DNA of 64,000 nucleotides from SAR116 cluster bacterium AG-447-C21 (lineage in GTDB: Bacteria > Pseudomonadota > Alphaproteobacteria > Thalassobaculales > Thalassobaculaceae): assembly GCA_003212315.1 (NCBI GenBank), contig QCQB01000004.1, forward strand, positions 62,001-126,000. Direction: 5' to 3'. The notes below the pieces were generated by a model. It ran no database searches, was not told the origin of the DNA, and saw only the letters and a program-made list of their open reading frames with translations. Below, one piece after another: positions 34,443 to 42,885 of this stretch. A program made the translations under genes and the position numbers. Numbering within the stretch: the first letter of the stretch is position 1; the number at the start of each line of letters is the position of its first letter.

Positions 34443-36650
34443 ATGGATAAAATACCTATCACCGGATATGCAGATCGCTTTTCTCTAGCACCAGGGGAAA
34501 AAATAAATTTTAAAATATCAAGTACCTCAAATGACCCTTACAGAGCCAAATTAATACGAGTTATTTCTGGGGACCCAAATCCTGAGGGACCTGGATTAAT
34601 AGAAGAGGATATAGAATCAGATTTTTCAGGGGTATATCCGTCGCGTCGGCAGACAACTAATCTGGGGTCATATGTCAGAGTGCCCTCAAACAATTCCTTC
34701 AACCCCTCTGGGGGGTTTACACTAGGAGCCACCATTTGGCCGACTAAAATTACTATCCATGATCAATGCATAATTAGCCAATTTAATTCGGCACAAGATG
34801 CAGGCATGGCACTTTTTGTCGGCCCCAAAGGTGCGTCGATAGTAGTTGCTGATGGGCAAAATAATCTAATTAGATTGTCAATAGACAGACCATTATCAGA
34901 GAGACGTTGGTATCATATATGGGCCAGCTTTGATCTTGGATCCTCAAAATTAGAGATCTGTCAAACACCTGTCATCGATAGTTTTGATCTAGATAGCCCG
35001 CTTCGAAAAGAAATATCGTGTTCGACAAAACCAATTCTAATGCCCCAGCAACCACTGATAATTGGAGCTGCAGGAAATAACAAGATAACCAACTTTTTTA
35101 ATGGAAAAATAGAAAGGCCATTTTTCATCAATACCGCCATCAATGACATAGATGCTCTTGATATAGCAAAAGGCGCAAACGATACGAGGATTACGGCTGC
35201 TTGGGATTTTTCTAAAAACATTTCTTCACAAGAAGCCGTAGACATAAGTGGAAATAATTTTACCGGCAAAATTATCAATTTACCCACTAGAGCAGTTAAA
35301 GGTTTCAAGTGGGATGGTAGTTGCTTTGATTGGACCAAAAAACCAGAGCACTATGGCGCGATACATTTTCACGATGACGACCTCTATGATTGCGAGTGGG
35401 AAACTGATTTTAGTTTTCATGTACCAGCAAACTTCAAGAGTGGAGTTTATGCTGCTAAGCTGGAAATTGCAGAAAACATTGCAGAAATGGTTCCTTTTTT
35501 TGTCACCGCACCATTAGAAAAACCTCAGGCAAGAATTTGTATTCTGATACCTACTTTCACATATACCGTTTACGCGAATATTGCCCGTGGGAATACCAAC
35601 AGCGAAATGCGCCAGCGCATGGACGATTGGGGAGCTCAAAAATATAGCGCGGATGACCACACCGAATATGGACTATCTACTTATAATTACCATTCTGATG
35701 GAAGTGGCATTAGTTACTCTTCTCGACGAAGACCGATAATAACAATGCGTTCAAATGTCATATCCTACCCAGGAGTGCCCGGTTCAGGTTGCAGACATTT
35801 TCCGGCCGACAGTCACCTTTGGTATTGGCTAGAAGTAAAAGGATATGATTTTGATATCATAACTGATGACGAAATACATAGGCACGGAGCAGATGTTATT
35901 GATTGTTATGATGTGCTGATGACATGTTCTCATCCTGAATATCACACAAGTAATTCGCTTAACGCTCTTCAGGAATACACAAAGAAAGGGGGACATCTTT
36001 TATACCTTGGAGGGAACGGTTTCTATTGGAAAGTAGCGGTAACTGATCATTGGAAAGATGCTGTTGAAATAAGACGAGGAGAGGGAGGGATACGGGCGTG
36101 GGCTTCAGAACCAGGTGAGTATTATAATGCTTTCGATGGAACCTATGGTGGACTTTGGCGCCGAAATGGTCGTGCCCCGCAGGTTTTGAGTGGTGTTGGG
36201 TTCACCTCTCAAGGAGATCATTTCGGTGCGCCTTACCGACGAACGAGTGCATCATATAGCTCCGAAATTTCTTGGATTTTTGAGGGGATAACAGATGAAA
36301 TTATTGGAGATTTTGGTCTATCCGGTGGTGGTGCAGCAGGGTTTGAACTAGACCGAGCCGATATTGATTTAGGGACACCGCTAAATGCAACGATCATAGC
36401 TTCTTCAGAGGGTCATGATACTAGCTTTGTACTGGTTCCCGAAGATATACTTACCCACCATGACACCTGGCCCCACAAGCCGGTCGAGGAGTTAATCAGG
36501 GCAGACATTGTATATTTTGATACCCCGAACGGTGGCGGCGTTTTCTCTGTTGGTTCTATAACTTTTTGTGGGAGTCTCCCCCACAATAGCTGCGACAACA
36601 ATATCTCAACAATGATTGACAACGTAATTAGAAGGTTTTTAGGCAACTAG
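34443..36650 (+). CDS. N,N-dimethylformamidase large-subunit-like protein
   Basis: 735 residues. The N-terminal 60 residues are a beta-rich segment (GYADRFSLAPGEKINFKIS), then a LamG/concanavalin-like domain at about 70-245 (GGFTLGATIWPTK, RRWYHIWASFDLGSSKLEI). A C-terminal catalytic-like region begins near 330 (FHDDDLYDCEWETDFSFHVP, ICILIPTFTYTVYANIARG, TRYGLSTYNYHSDGSG-like stretch, GGHLLYLGGNGFYWKVA). This is the layout of the dimethylformamidase beta subunit (about 760 aa), an iron amidase that splits dimethylformamide. The small alpha subunit gene is not adjacent. It follows a dioxygenase gene and faces an LLM monooxygenase. The family is convincing; the substrate is unknown. Confidence 0.8.
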   Translation: MDKIPITGYADRFSLAPGEKINFKISSTSNDPYRAKLIRVISGDPNPEGPGLIEEDIESDFSGVYPSRRQTTNLGSYVRVPSNNSFNPSGGFTLGATIWPTKITIHDQCIISQFNSAQDAGMALFVGPKGASIVVADGQNNLIRLSIDRPLSERRWYHIWASFDLGSSKLEICQTPVIDSFDLDSPLRKEISCSTKPILMPQQPLIIGAAGNNKITNFFNGKIERPFFINTAINDIDALDIAKGANDTRITAAWDFSKNISSQEAVDISGNNFTGKIINLPTRAVKGFKWDGSCFDWTKKPEHYGAIHFHDDDLYDCEWETDFSFHVPANFKSGVYAAKLEIAENIAEMVPFFVTAPLEKPQARICILIPTFTYTVYANIARGNTNSEMRQRMDDWGAQKYSADDHTEYGLSTYNYHSDGSGISYSSRRRPIITMRSNVISYPGVPGSGCRHFPADSHLWYWLEVKGYDFDIITDDEIHRHGADVIDCYDVLMTCSHPEYHTSNSLNALQEYTKKGGHLLYLGGNGFYWKVAVTDHWKDAVEIRRGEGGIRAWASEPGEYYNAFDGTYGGLWRRNGRAPQVLSGVGFTSQGDHFGAPYRRTSASYSSEISWIFEGITDEIIGDFGLSGGGAAGFELDRADIDLGTPLNATIIASSEGHDTSFVLVPEDILTHHDTWPHKPVEELIRADIVYFDTPNGGGVFSVGSITFCGSLPHNSCDNNISTMIDNVIRRFLGN

Positions 36651-36700
36651 AATATACGGTACCTTACTGATCTTTAAGAGGCTAATCATCAAGCTGAATT

Positions 36701-38023
36701 TTAATCTTTCTGATTAAGAATTTCGCGTTGGGTGTTTCCTTTATATTCTTTCCTATAAATACCCCTTTTTTGCAACTCGGGGACCACTAGATCAACAAAT
36801 TCTTCAATCGCCCCAGGGGAATGTATGGCCGTCAACATAAAGCCGTCGCCTCCAGCAACATTTATAAAAGCCTCCATTTGATCCGCTATTCCTTGCGGAG
36901 TTCCAACAAACTGTGGCAGGCTAACACTCTGCCCATGTCGAGCTGCAGTCTCGGCGACTGTCATGGGGGTTCCATCAATTTTATGGAAACGGGTGCGCAT
37001 TCTATATAGTTCAGGTTCATTCCGTTCGGACATTAACGCATCAGCAGGTATTTTTGATAAATCAAAATCAAGGTGAGCCGACAAAATCGCCATTCCTCCC
37101 TCTAGTGGAACAAGGGCATTATGTTCCTCCTGTTTTTCACGCGCCTCTGCTTCCGAAGATCCTATGATTGGCTGCATGCCGAATAATATTTTACATGCAT
37201 CTGGATCCCTACCAATATCGGTCATTTGGCTCTTAATAGAATTAAAATAGTTGGCCGCATCTTCGGGTCTTGGTTGAATAGCAAAAATAGCGTCTGCATA
37301 TTTAACCGCAAAATCCTGACCTTTGGGCGAAGTTCCCGCTTGGAATATCGCTGGGCCATTTTGAGGGGACCTCGTTACATTCAAAGGGCCCCTAGATTTG
37401 AAAAATTTACCTGTATGTTCTATTCGATTAACTTTCTCTGGATCTGAAAAAATACCGTTCTCATGGTCCATCTTTACCGCATCAACATCCCATGAATTCC
37501 ATAATTTTTGGCAAACTTCCATGAATTCATGGGCCCTATCATATCTATTATCAGTTGATTGACGTTCTTCTCCATAATTTGCTGCCTGATTACTATTTAT
37601 TGAAGTCACTACATTCCAGCCAGCACGTCCATTGGTAAGATGATCTAATGTTGCCCATAGACGAGCAGCATAAAATGGATGGCTATGGCTGACTGAGAAA
37701 GTAGACGCGACACCTATTTTTTTTGTAGCAGCTGCCATAAAAGATAACAATGGAATAGGATCATGTTCAGGAGCTTGAGTAGCATGCATCAGTGATGGAG
37801 CCATGGCTCCCTTATATGTATCGGCAATATAATTCAGATCCGCAAAAAATACCGTATCAAATAAACCCCGCTCGCAGACCCTTGCTATATGTTGATACAA
37901 CTCGGGCTTATCCCATTTAAAGCCACTGGAGATCGTTTTTGGATGTCTCCACATGCCGAGGCTATGATAGGTCGGACCATGAACCAAAAATTGGGCTAGG
38001 TGGATCTTATTCAACTTTTTCAT
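36701..38023 (-). CDS. LLM-class flavin-dependent monooxygenase (NtaA/SnaA/DszA type)
   Basis: 440 residues with MKKLNKIHLAQFLVHGPTYH at the start, DTVFFADLNYIADTYKG, NGRAGWNVVTSINSNQAANYG (about 130-150) and GPAIFQAGTSPKGQDFAVKYADAIF (about 225-250), diagnostic of the NtaA/SnaA/DszA subgroup. These use reduced FMN from a separate reductase to oxidise chelators such as NTA, alkanesulfonates or thiophenes. No flavin reductase gene is adjacent. It is convergent with the dimethylformamidase-like gene. ATG 38023 has GGAAG upstream. Confidence 0.92.
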   Translation of the reverse strand: MKKLNKIHLAQFLVHGPTYHSLGMWRHPKTISSGFKWDKPELYQHIARVCERGLFDTVFFADLNYIADTYKGAMAPSLMHATQAPEHDPIPLLSFMAAATKKIGVASTFSVSHSHPFYAARLWATLDHLTNGRAGWNVVTSINSNQAANYGEERQSTDNRYDRAHEFMEVCQKLWNSWDVDAVKMDHENGIFSDPEKVNRIEHTGKFFKSRGPLNVTRSPQNGPAIFQAGTSPKGQDFAVKYADAIFAIQPRPEDAANYFNSIKSQMTDIGRDPDACKILFGMQPIIGSSEAEAREKQEEHNALVPLEGGMAILSAHLDFDLSKIPADALMSERNEPELYRMRTRFHKIDGTPMTVAETAARHGQSVSLPQFVGTPQGIADQMEAFINVAGGDGFMLTAIHSPGAIEEFVDLVVPELQKRGIYRKEYKGNTQREILNQKD

Positions 38024-38190
38024 ATCTTCCAGTTACCTTTTAGACAATTTAAGAACCTCAGTCCGGCATTTGTTAAAGTTAAGAATTTACAGTAACTTTG
38101 ACGTATAAAAATAACTAAACACAATGAACAACAAAAATATTTATCTTATGATATAATGTCAGCAGTAATAGATGTTTGTGGAAAAAAGTG

Positions 38191-38556
38191 ATGTCTCAGG
38201 AATATGTTAAAAAAAAATCCCTAGAAGCATTGGATGCATCAGGTGAAAATAAGCAAGAAGCTGCACAATTGTTGCGGGTATGGGCCGAGAGCGACACGGA
38301 ACTCAAAAATTTATTAATTAATCCTTTTTTACCCAACATCTGCGCTCTTGCAATTCAAAGTGCATCAGCCGGCAAAAATAATAGCAATGTCGTAAAAAAG
38401 GCAAATGAAAATTCGCTACTTTCGGCAATAGCCTCATCAGAGACCCTAACCATGTCAAGCACGAGGCAACCGCAATCTCCTCCCCCTAGAAGCAGCGCCC
38501 GACATCAAAAAGCAATTGCCACGCTAGCGGCCGCGTTTAAGCAAAAACAGTCCTAG
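38191..38556 (+). CDS. Conserved-looking hypothetical protein, helical N-terminus
   Basis: 121 residues from ATG 38191; the longer frame from TTG 38176 is unlikely. Residues 1-60 are a compact helical segment with KKSLEALDASGENKQEAAQL and LRVWAESDTELKNLLINPFL, a pattern I associate with uncharacterised alphaproteobacterial proteins (Ala-rich helix, Trp-Ala-x-x-Asp, then Pro-Phe-Leu). The remainder is low-complexity, Ser- and Pro-rich, and ends in a basic helix (RHQKAIATLAAAFKQKQS). No signal peptide. It is convergent with the 214-aa gene, five bases away. Function unknown. Confidence 0.65.
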   Translation: MSQEYVKKKSLEALDASGENKQEAAQLLRVWAESDTELKNLLINPFLPNICALAIQSASAGKNNSNVVKKANENSLLSAIASSETLTMSSTRQPQSPPPRSSARHQKAIATLAAAFKQKQS

Positions 38557-38561
38557 CCCAA

Positions 38562-39206
38562 TTACTTTTCGTTTCTTGCTTTAACCATATTTTCGTAAAT
38601 TGATGCTATATAATCAGAATTGCCACCACTTTGTTCACTTGCCTGAGTTTTATTCTCTGCTGTCTCCGACACACCCTTAGCAATCATATCAGCCGTTGCT
38701 TCATCGGGGGCAATAATTGCTCCGTTTTTTTGAATGCCCGATACTACGTCTTGCGCCTGTTTTCGAAATCGTTGGTAAGAAGTATTCTCTCCTGTTGTGT
38801 CGGCTCTGGCTTTTGGGTCCGAGGCTCGAGCTATAGCCATCGAAAAAATATCTAGAACAAGGTTAGTGTCATAACTATTCAACCATTCATCTACCATCGC
38901 ACCAAAAACATGTTTGATGTAGTTTTGAGCTCCTCGCTCACCCATTAATCCCGAACTTAGTGAGGCATCTGCGGCTTGCACCATTTTTTCTGTCGGTTCC
39001 TTAGGCATAATAATAAAACCTGCCAATTCCAGGGACTGGAGAACCTCTTTACTATCGCCTATATAATTTTCCCATTCGCTTTCTATCAAGAATGCCCCTA
39101 ACATATCTACCTGGCCATTTTGCACACGGTTAACAAACCGGGCAAACTCCTTGGCTAGGTGCTGAACAATGTCAAACTTTTCTTCAATCTGTTCTCGACC
39201 ACGCAT
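38562..39206 (-). CDS. Hypothetical protein with a duplicated PT-x-x-M motif
   Basis: 214 residues from ATG 39206, with AAGGATC upstream; the longer TTG start at 39230 is not used. Two copies of a motif occur: first GFIIMPKEPTEKMVQAAD, ending about 40 residues on at YIKHVFGAMV, and second GAIIAPDEATADMIAKGV, ending about 27 residues on at YIASIYENMV. Each has a Pro, Thr or Ala-Thr, Met, then a terminal Tyr-x-x-hydrophobic-x-x-Met. Similar short motifs are seen in phage-type proteins of unknown role. There is no signal peptide or membrane helix. Neighbours are two other uncharacterised small genes. Confidence 0.7.
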   Translation of the reverse strand: MRGREQIEEKFDIVQHLAKEFARFVNRVQNGQVDMLGAFLIESEWENYIGDSKEVLQSLELAGFIIMPKEPTEKMVQAADASLSSGLMGERGAQNYIKHVFGAMVDEWLNSYDTNLVLDIFSMAIARASDPKARADTTGENTSYQRFRKQAQDVVSGIQKNGAIIAPDEATADMIAKGVSETAENKTQASEQSGGNSDYIASIYENMVKARNEK

Positions 39207-39360
39207 TAAACTGATCCTTTCGAAAAACAAATGAAAAACATAGAACCACCGTTTACCATAACCTCTTAAAAAACTTAAACATTAAATAGACCCAACTTAA
39301 ACCGTATTCTTCACTAAATAATCGGGCAGATACACCCTAACTAAGCTATATCTCTAAAAA

Positions 39361-39699
39361 CTATTCGATCAAGAATTGGGGAAGTGGTTTTTGTAAACTT
39401 CTGTTTTTTGACTCATTGGCATTTTCTCTATCTGAGATGGGCCATCTTCGAGCAGACGAGATTTCCTGTGAGCCTATTGCTTCATGCGCACGATACGTAG
39501 CATCTTCATAAACTTCAATTTTTTGCCACCTTGGCAAAGACTCAAATAATAAACCCGCTCTACTCAAATCTGCTGACTTTCCTGAATTAAATGCGCGGGA
39601 GACCTCTCTTGCAATCAAGTTTGATGACCCAAGTTTCTCGTCCATAACTTGTGAGAGAATTTCTAATGCCGCACGCTCAGAAGAGTTTGTTTTTTCCAT
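39361..39699 (-). CDS. Hypothetical 112-aa protein
   Basis: ATG 39699 has GGGAAAG upstream. The N-terminal part is helical (SSERAALEILSQVMDEKLG), then FNSGKSADLSRAGLLFESLPRW, of which the first half resembles a short helical bundle, and a polar Arg/Asn-rich tail ending PLPQFLIE. No membrane segment or signal peptide. It lies upstream of the 214-aa gene on the same strand (130-base gap) and divergent from the ChaC-like gene. I do not recognise a family. Confidence 0.6.
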   Translation of the reverse strand: MEKTNSSERAALEILSQVMDEKLGSSNLIAREVSRAFNSGKSADLSRAGLLFESLPRWQKIEVYEDATYRAHEAIGSQEISSARRWPISDRENANESKNRSLQKPLPQFLIE

Positions 39700-39814
39700 T
39701 AACTTTCCCTAATTAAAATATTTTTAGATACTGTGGAAAAGATTTGAGTCCAATTCGATTTTTTGCATATAAGAACATAGGTATAAAAAATTACAAACGA
39801 AAACTAATAATTTG

Positions 39815-40495
39815 ATGATAATGAAACAGAATAAAAAAAATATTCTTACTCGTGATTCTATTCTTTCTGGCGATGTACTTGAACTAGTTAAAGCAGAGAA
39901 CCAGTCTATGCCGCTTCTCACAGAGCAAGAGCGAAACGATTCCCTTCTAAGTATGTTCAAAAACAGAACGATCAATCAAGACGTTTGGCTTTTTGGCTAT
40001 GGATCTCTAATTTGGAATCCAGCTATCCATTTTGAACGAAAAAGCATTATGACAATATATGGTTTTCATAGAAAATTCTGCTTAAAAACATATCTCGGCC
40101 GAGGAAGTAAAGAAGTCCCAGGACTCGTTCTAGGTTTAGATCATGGTGGAAGCTGTCGAGGTATTGCATTCAAAATCCCTGCCAAAATAGCTCCAAAGGA
40201 ACTTGAGATAATTTGGAGAAGAGAGATGGTAGGTGGTTCATATATACCCAAATGGTTGACTGGAAAAATAGGAGAGACACAGGTTAAAGCTTTAGGCTTT
40301 ATTGTCGATCGAAAGCAGGATCGCTATATCAAAAAACTCTCAAACCGCGAGACGGCAGCTATCATCTCAAGAGCCAATGGGTTTCTGGGACCATGTGCCG
40401 ACTATTTAATTGAAACTTCGCGACATTTAGAAAATGCAGGAATACCGGACGAAAAACTAAAGGTTTTAGTAAAATTAATTAATCACATTGATTAA
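39815..40495 (+). CDS. ChaC-type gamma-glutamylcyclotransferase
   Basis: About 226 residues from ATG 39815 (39821 is equally possible; no clear ribosome site). The substrate-binding loop is FGYGSLIWNP and the catalytic Glu lies in WRREMVGGSYIPKWL. The C-terminal helix GFLGPCADYLIETSRHLENAGI is also typical. ChaC enzymes convert glutathione to 5-oxoproline and Cys-Gly in the cytoplasm. The roughly 55 residues before the domain are an acidic and polar extension. Confidence 0.92.
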   Translation: MIMKQNKKNILTRDSILSGDVLELVKAENQSMPLLTEQERNDSLLSMFKNRTINQDVWLFGYGSLIWNPAIHFERKSIMTIYGFHRKFCLKTYLGRGSKEVPGLVLGLDHGGSCRGIAFKIPAKIAPKELEIIWRREMVGGSYIPKWLTGKIGETQVKALGFIVDRKQDRYIKKLSNRETAAIISRANGFLGPCADYLIETSRHLENAGIPDEKLKVLVKLINHID

Positions 40496-40520
40496 AAAAA
40501 TAAGATACCAGTGCGTCTTG

Positions 40521-41525
40521 TCAAACAAATGTTCCCGCCAGAGTAAATAGCTCGCCACCTACCCCCAACTTAAAGCGAGACACCCCGGGCATTGAGCTAC
40601 CATCCACCCCGCCCAAATCGAACCATCTTACGCCACGGCTTTTCAGTTCTTTTATGGCATGCCACAGAAGTAAATTATTGGCATTCAGCATACGACCCTG
40701 AGTACCATTCCATGATAAGTAATAAGTAGCTGTATTGCCATGCCTGAAGACCAGGATACCCGAAACGGCCTCTCTTCCTTTGTAAGCAGAGAAAGCAAGG
40801 GTAGACTGCTTATTTCGCATGGCTAACGAAATAGCTAGAATAAACGGTGAGGCTGGCATTCTAAGTCGTTTTCGTCGCCTATTGCCCTCATGCCTAGTCA
40901 ATAACCATTCGAGGGCAGCGCCCCCATATCCCAGTTGAATATTCAATTTTTGTTGTTTTGCTTTTTTGAGCTGATTACGCCATTTTGAGTGCATTTCTTT
41001 TTCTAATTGCTCTTCACTTTTGCTAAGATCGAGCAATATAGAGCTGTAGCCCGTTACAACTTTTTTGCGTCCTAATATCTTAAACAAATTCAACTCTTGA
41101 CTGGAATCAATACATTCAGGCGTCCACATAAGAAAATCAAAATTCTTCCATGAATATTGTTTATTAATCAATGCATAAGTGCTTGATTTATCTTCCAACG
41201 AGACGTTCTTAAAAAATAGTGGTCCCCTCACTATTTTTATCAGCCGTATTGCATTAGCAATTTTCCACTCCACCATTTGCACCATAGCCACGGGTAATTT
41301 CTTTTTATATACGACACTGTGAACTGGCGTATATGGCGTAACTCCAACAAATGCTTCCCCATAACTCCACGTCTGCTCGATAGAGGAAATAGGGACTGAA
41401 TTAAGCCACGCATCCCATTGTCGAGCAGTTACCCCATTGGAGTACAGATCAAGTCCACCGAGGGAACCATTAAAAGTGCCCGGGAGAGTTTGTTTAGCTT
41501 TTGTATTTTGGTTTTTTACCGACAC
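40521..41525 (-). CDS. FemAB/GNAT-fold aminoacyl- or acyltransferase
   Basis: 334 residues, GTG start at 41525. The C-terminal half is a FemAB/lipid II bridge-type GNAT domain: LRMPASPFILAIS, VSGILVFRHGNTATYYLSWN and LLLWHAIKELKSRGVRWFDLGG. In Gram-negatives such proteins are linked to exopolysaccharide, PEP-CTERM or cell-wall modification rather than pentaglycine bridges. The amino-acid or acyl donor is unknown. It is a single gene between ChaC and a small membrane protein. Confidence 0.78.
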   Translation of the reverse strand: MSVKNQNTKAKQTLPGTFNGSLGGLDLYSNGVTARQWDAWLNSVPISSIEQTWSYGEAFVGVTPYTPVHSVVYKKKLPVAMVQMVEWKIANAIRLIKIVRGPLFFKNVSLEDKSSTYALINKQYSWKNFDFLMWTPECIDSSQELNLFKILGRKKVVTGYSSILLDLSKSEEQLEKEMHSKWRNQLKKAKQQKLNIQLGYGGAALEWLLTRHEGNRRRKRLRMPASPFILAISLAMRNKQSTLAFSAYKGREAVSGILVFRHGNTATYYLSWNGTQGRMLNANNLLLWHAIKELKSRGVRWFDLGGVDGSSMPGVSRFKLGVGGELFTLAGTFV

Positions 41526-41685
41526 TCTAGTTAATTTTACATATTATAGTTTCAACACGCCCCATGATCATACCATAACATACCACTTGGATTAAAAAAC
41601 AACAGATAGAGGCATCACAAACATAGCCAAAACGTTATTATATTCTAATGGTTTTAAAGTCCTATTTTTGATATAGCTTTGGTCA

Positions 41686-41889
41686 ATGACGAGATTATTT
41701 AAAAAACCAAGCCGAATCAGAGGAAGAATCGTCCCAGCTCGGCGTTTCACACGACAAGCGTTTTTCTATTTTATACTTTTCGTTGCAATGCCAATTTTAG
41801 GCCTAGCCACTTTGCTAGATCTAATAACCTGGTCCATCGCGACAAATATTTTTGACGCGTCTTGTTATGGAATTGCCTGCTTTTTCTGA
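41686..41889 (+). CDS. Small membrane protein, 67 aa
   Basis: Basic N-terminal tail (RLFKKPSRIRGRIVPARRFT) followed by one or two membrane helices (FFYFILFVAMPILGLATLL) and a Cys-containing end (ASCYGIACFF). The ATG at 41686 has no obvious ribosome site, but the strongly charged-then-hydrophobic layout and the ending with two Cys separated by Tyr-Gly-Ile-Ala argue for a real gene. It faces a TauD-type gene. Function unknown. Confidence 0.55.
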   Translation: MTRLFKKPSRIRGRIVPARRFTRQAFFYFILFVAMPILGLATLLDLITWSIATNIFDASCYGIACFF

Positions 41890-41897
41890 AAAAGAGA

Positions 41898-42749
41898 TTA
41901 GTGGAGCTTAGACCCCTCTATTGTAATTCGATGCATAAGTCGTTTTTCTCCATGGTAGTCATTAATGGCAAAATGCCACGTAGCCCTATTATCCCAAAAA
42001 GCGATTGAACCGGGCTTCCAATCAAACCTGCACGTAAACTCTGGGCGAGTAGCATGAGCATAAAGATATTCTAACAATGGTTGTGACTCGGCATCAGTCC
42101 ATCCCTCAAAACCCAGAGTGAACCCTGGGTTTACATATAGTGCCTTACGCCCCGTCTCTGGATGCGTGATGACTACTGGATGAACCGCATCTTGATTTGC
42201 AGCCTCCGCATTTTTTATCCTACCTACTGTATCGTCTTCTTTCTCTGCCCTGGAGGGACCAAACACATGTCGGCTCGAGTGTCTAGCAGACATACCTTCT
42301 AGTGTTCCCTTTAAACCATCGGATAAAGTTTCGTAGGCGGAGTACATACTAGCAAATACCGTATCGCCTCCACTTTTTGGGACTTCGTGTGCGAATAAAA
42401 TCGATCCTAAAGCAGGTTCTGTGTCATATGAATGATCTGTATGCCAGTTACCGCCTATATTCTTTTTTTGATTCGGCTCTTTTAAGACCATTGCTATCTC
42501 TGGGTAGTCATCTACTTTGGTAAAGAACCGATTGATATTTATTTCCCCCCACCGTCTAGCAAATGTTATTTCTTGCTCCGGTGTTAATTTTTGATCTCTG
42601 AAAAATATCACACCATATTCCCCAAAAGCCGATTTTATCTCCGAAAATTGTTCTTCGGGTATATTATCTTTAAGGTCTACACCGTGTATCTCAGCACCAA
42701 CAGCGCCCGAAATTGGCTTTATATCTAATAAACCAGAGGATAGTTTCAT
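41898..42749 (-). CDS. TauD/TfdA-family dioxygenase (third of three)
   Basis: 283 residues from ATG 42749 (AAGGTG six bases upstream); the longer frame begins with GTG 42758. His103 and Asp105 are in GNWHTDHSYD, His259 in WDNRATWHFAIND, and the 2-oxoglutarate Arg in EKRLMHRITIEG. It is the copy most like classical TauD/alkylsulfatase proteins. It is divergent from a two-gene SDR operon, with an inverted repeat and a palindrome in the shared upstream region. The substrate is unknown. Confidence 0.9.
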   Translation of the reverse strand: MKLSSGLLDIKPISGAVGAEIHGVDLKDNIPEEQFSEIKSAFGEYGVIFFRDQKLTPEQEITFARRWGEININRFFTKVDDYPEIAMVLKEPNQKKNIGGNWHTDHSYDTEPALGSILFAHEVPKSGGDTVFASMYSAYETLSDGLKGTLEGMSARHSSRHVFGPSRAEKEDDTVGRIKNAEAANQDAVHPVVITHPETGRKALYVNPGFTLGFEGWTDAESQPLLEYLYAHATRPEFTCRFDWKPGSIAFWDNRATWHFAINDYHGEKRLMHRITIEGSKLH

Positions 42750-42788
42750 AACGAACACCTTATCAAAAATTCACTGTAGTCAAAGTAT

Positions 42789-42868
42789 AAATATCGCAAA
42801 AATAACTAAGAAGGTCTAATAACTTTTGCATGTTGGTAATAGGGTATGTGATACTTATTGCGATATTT
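42789..42868. promoter_or_regulatory. 11-base inverted repeats and a palindrome between divergent dioxygenase and SDR genes
   Basis: AAATATCGCAA at 42789-42799 and TTGCGATATTT at 42858-42868 are perfect inverted copies 58 bases apart (69 bases centre to centre). Between them, GTAT-GTG-ATAC at 42844-42854 is a short palindrome of the type bound by GntR-family regulators. The region is the shared 130-base control region of two divergent genes. No regulator gene is adjacent. Confidence 0.45.
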
Positions 42869-42885
42869 TAATGGAGGAGTTTTAG

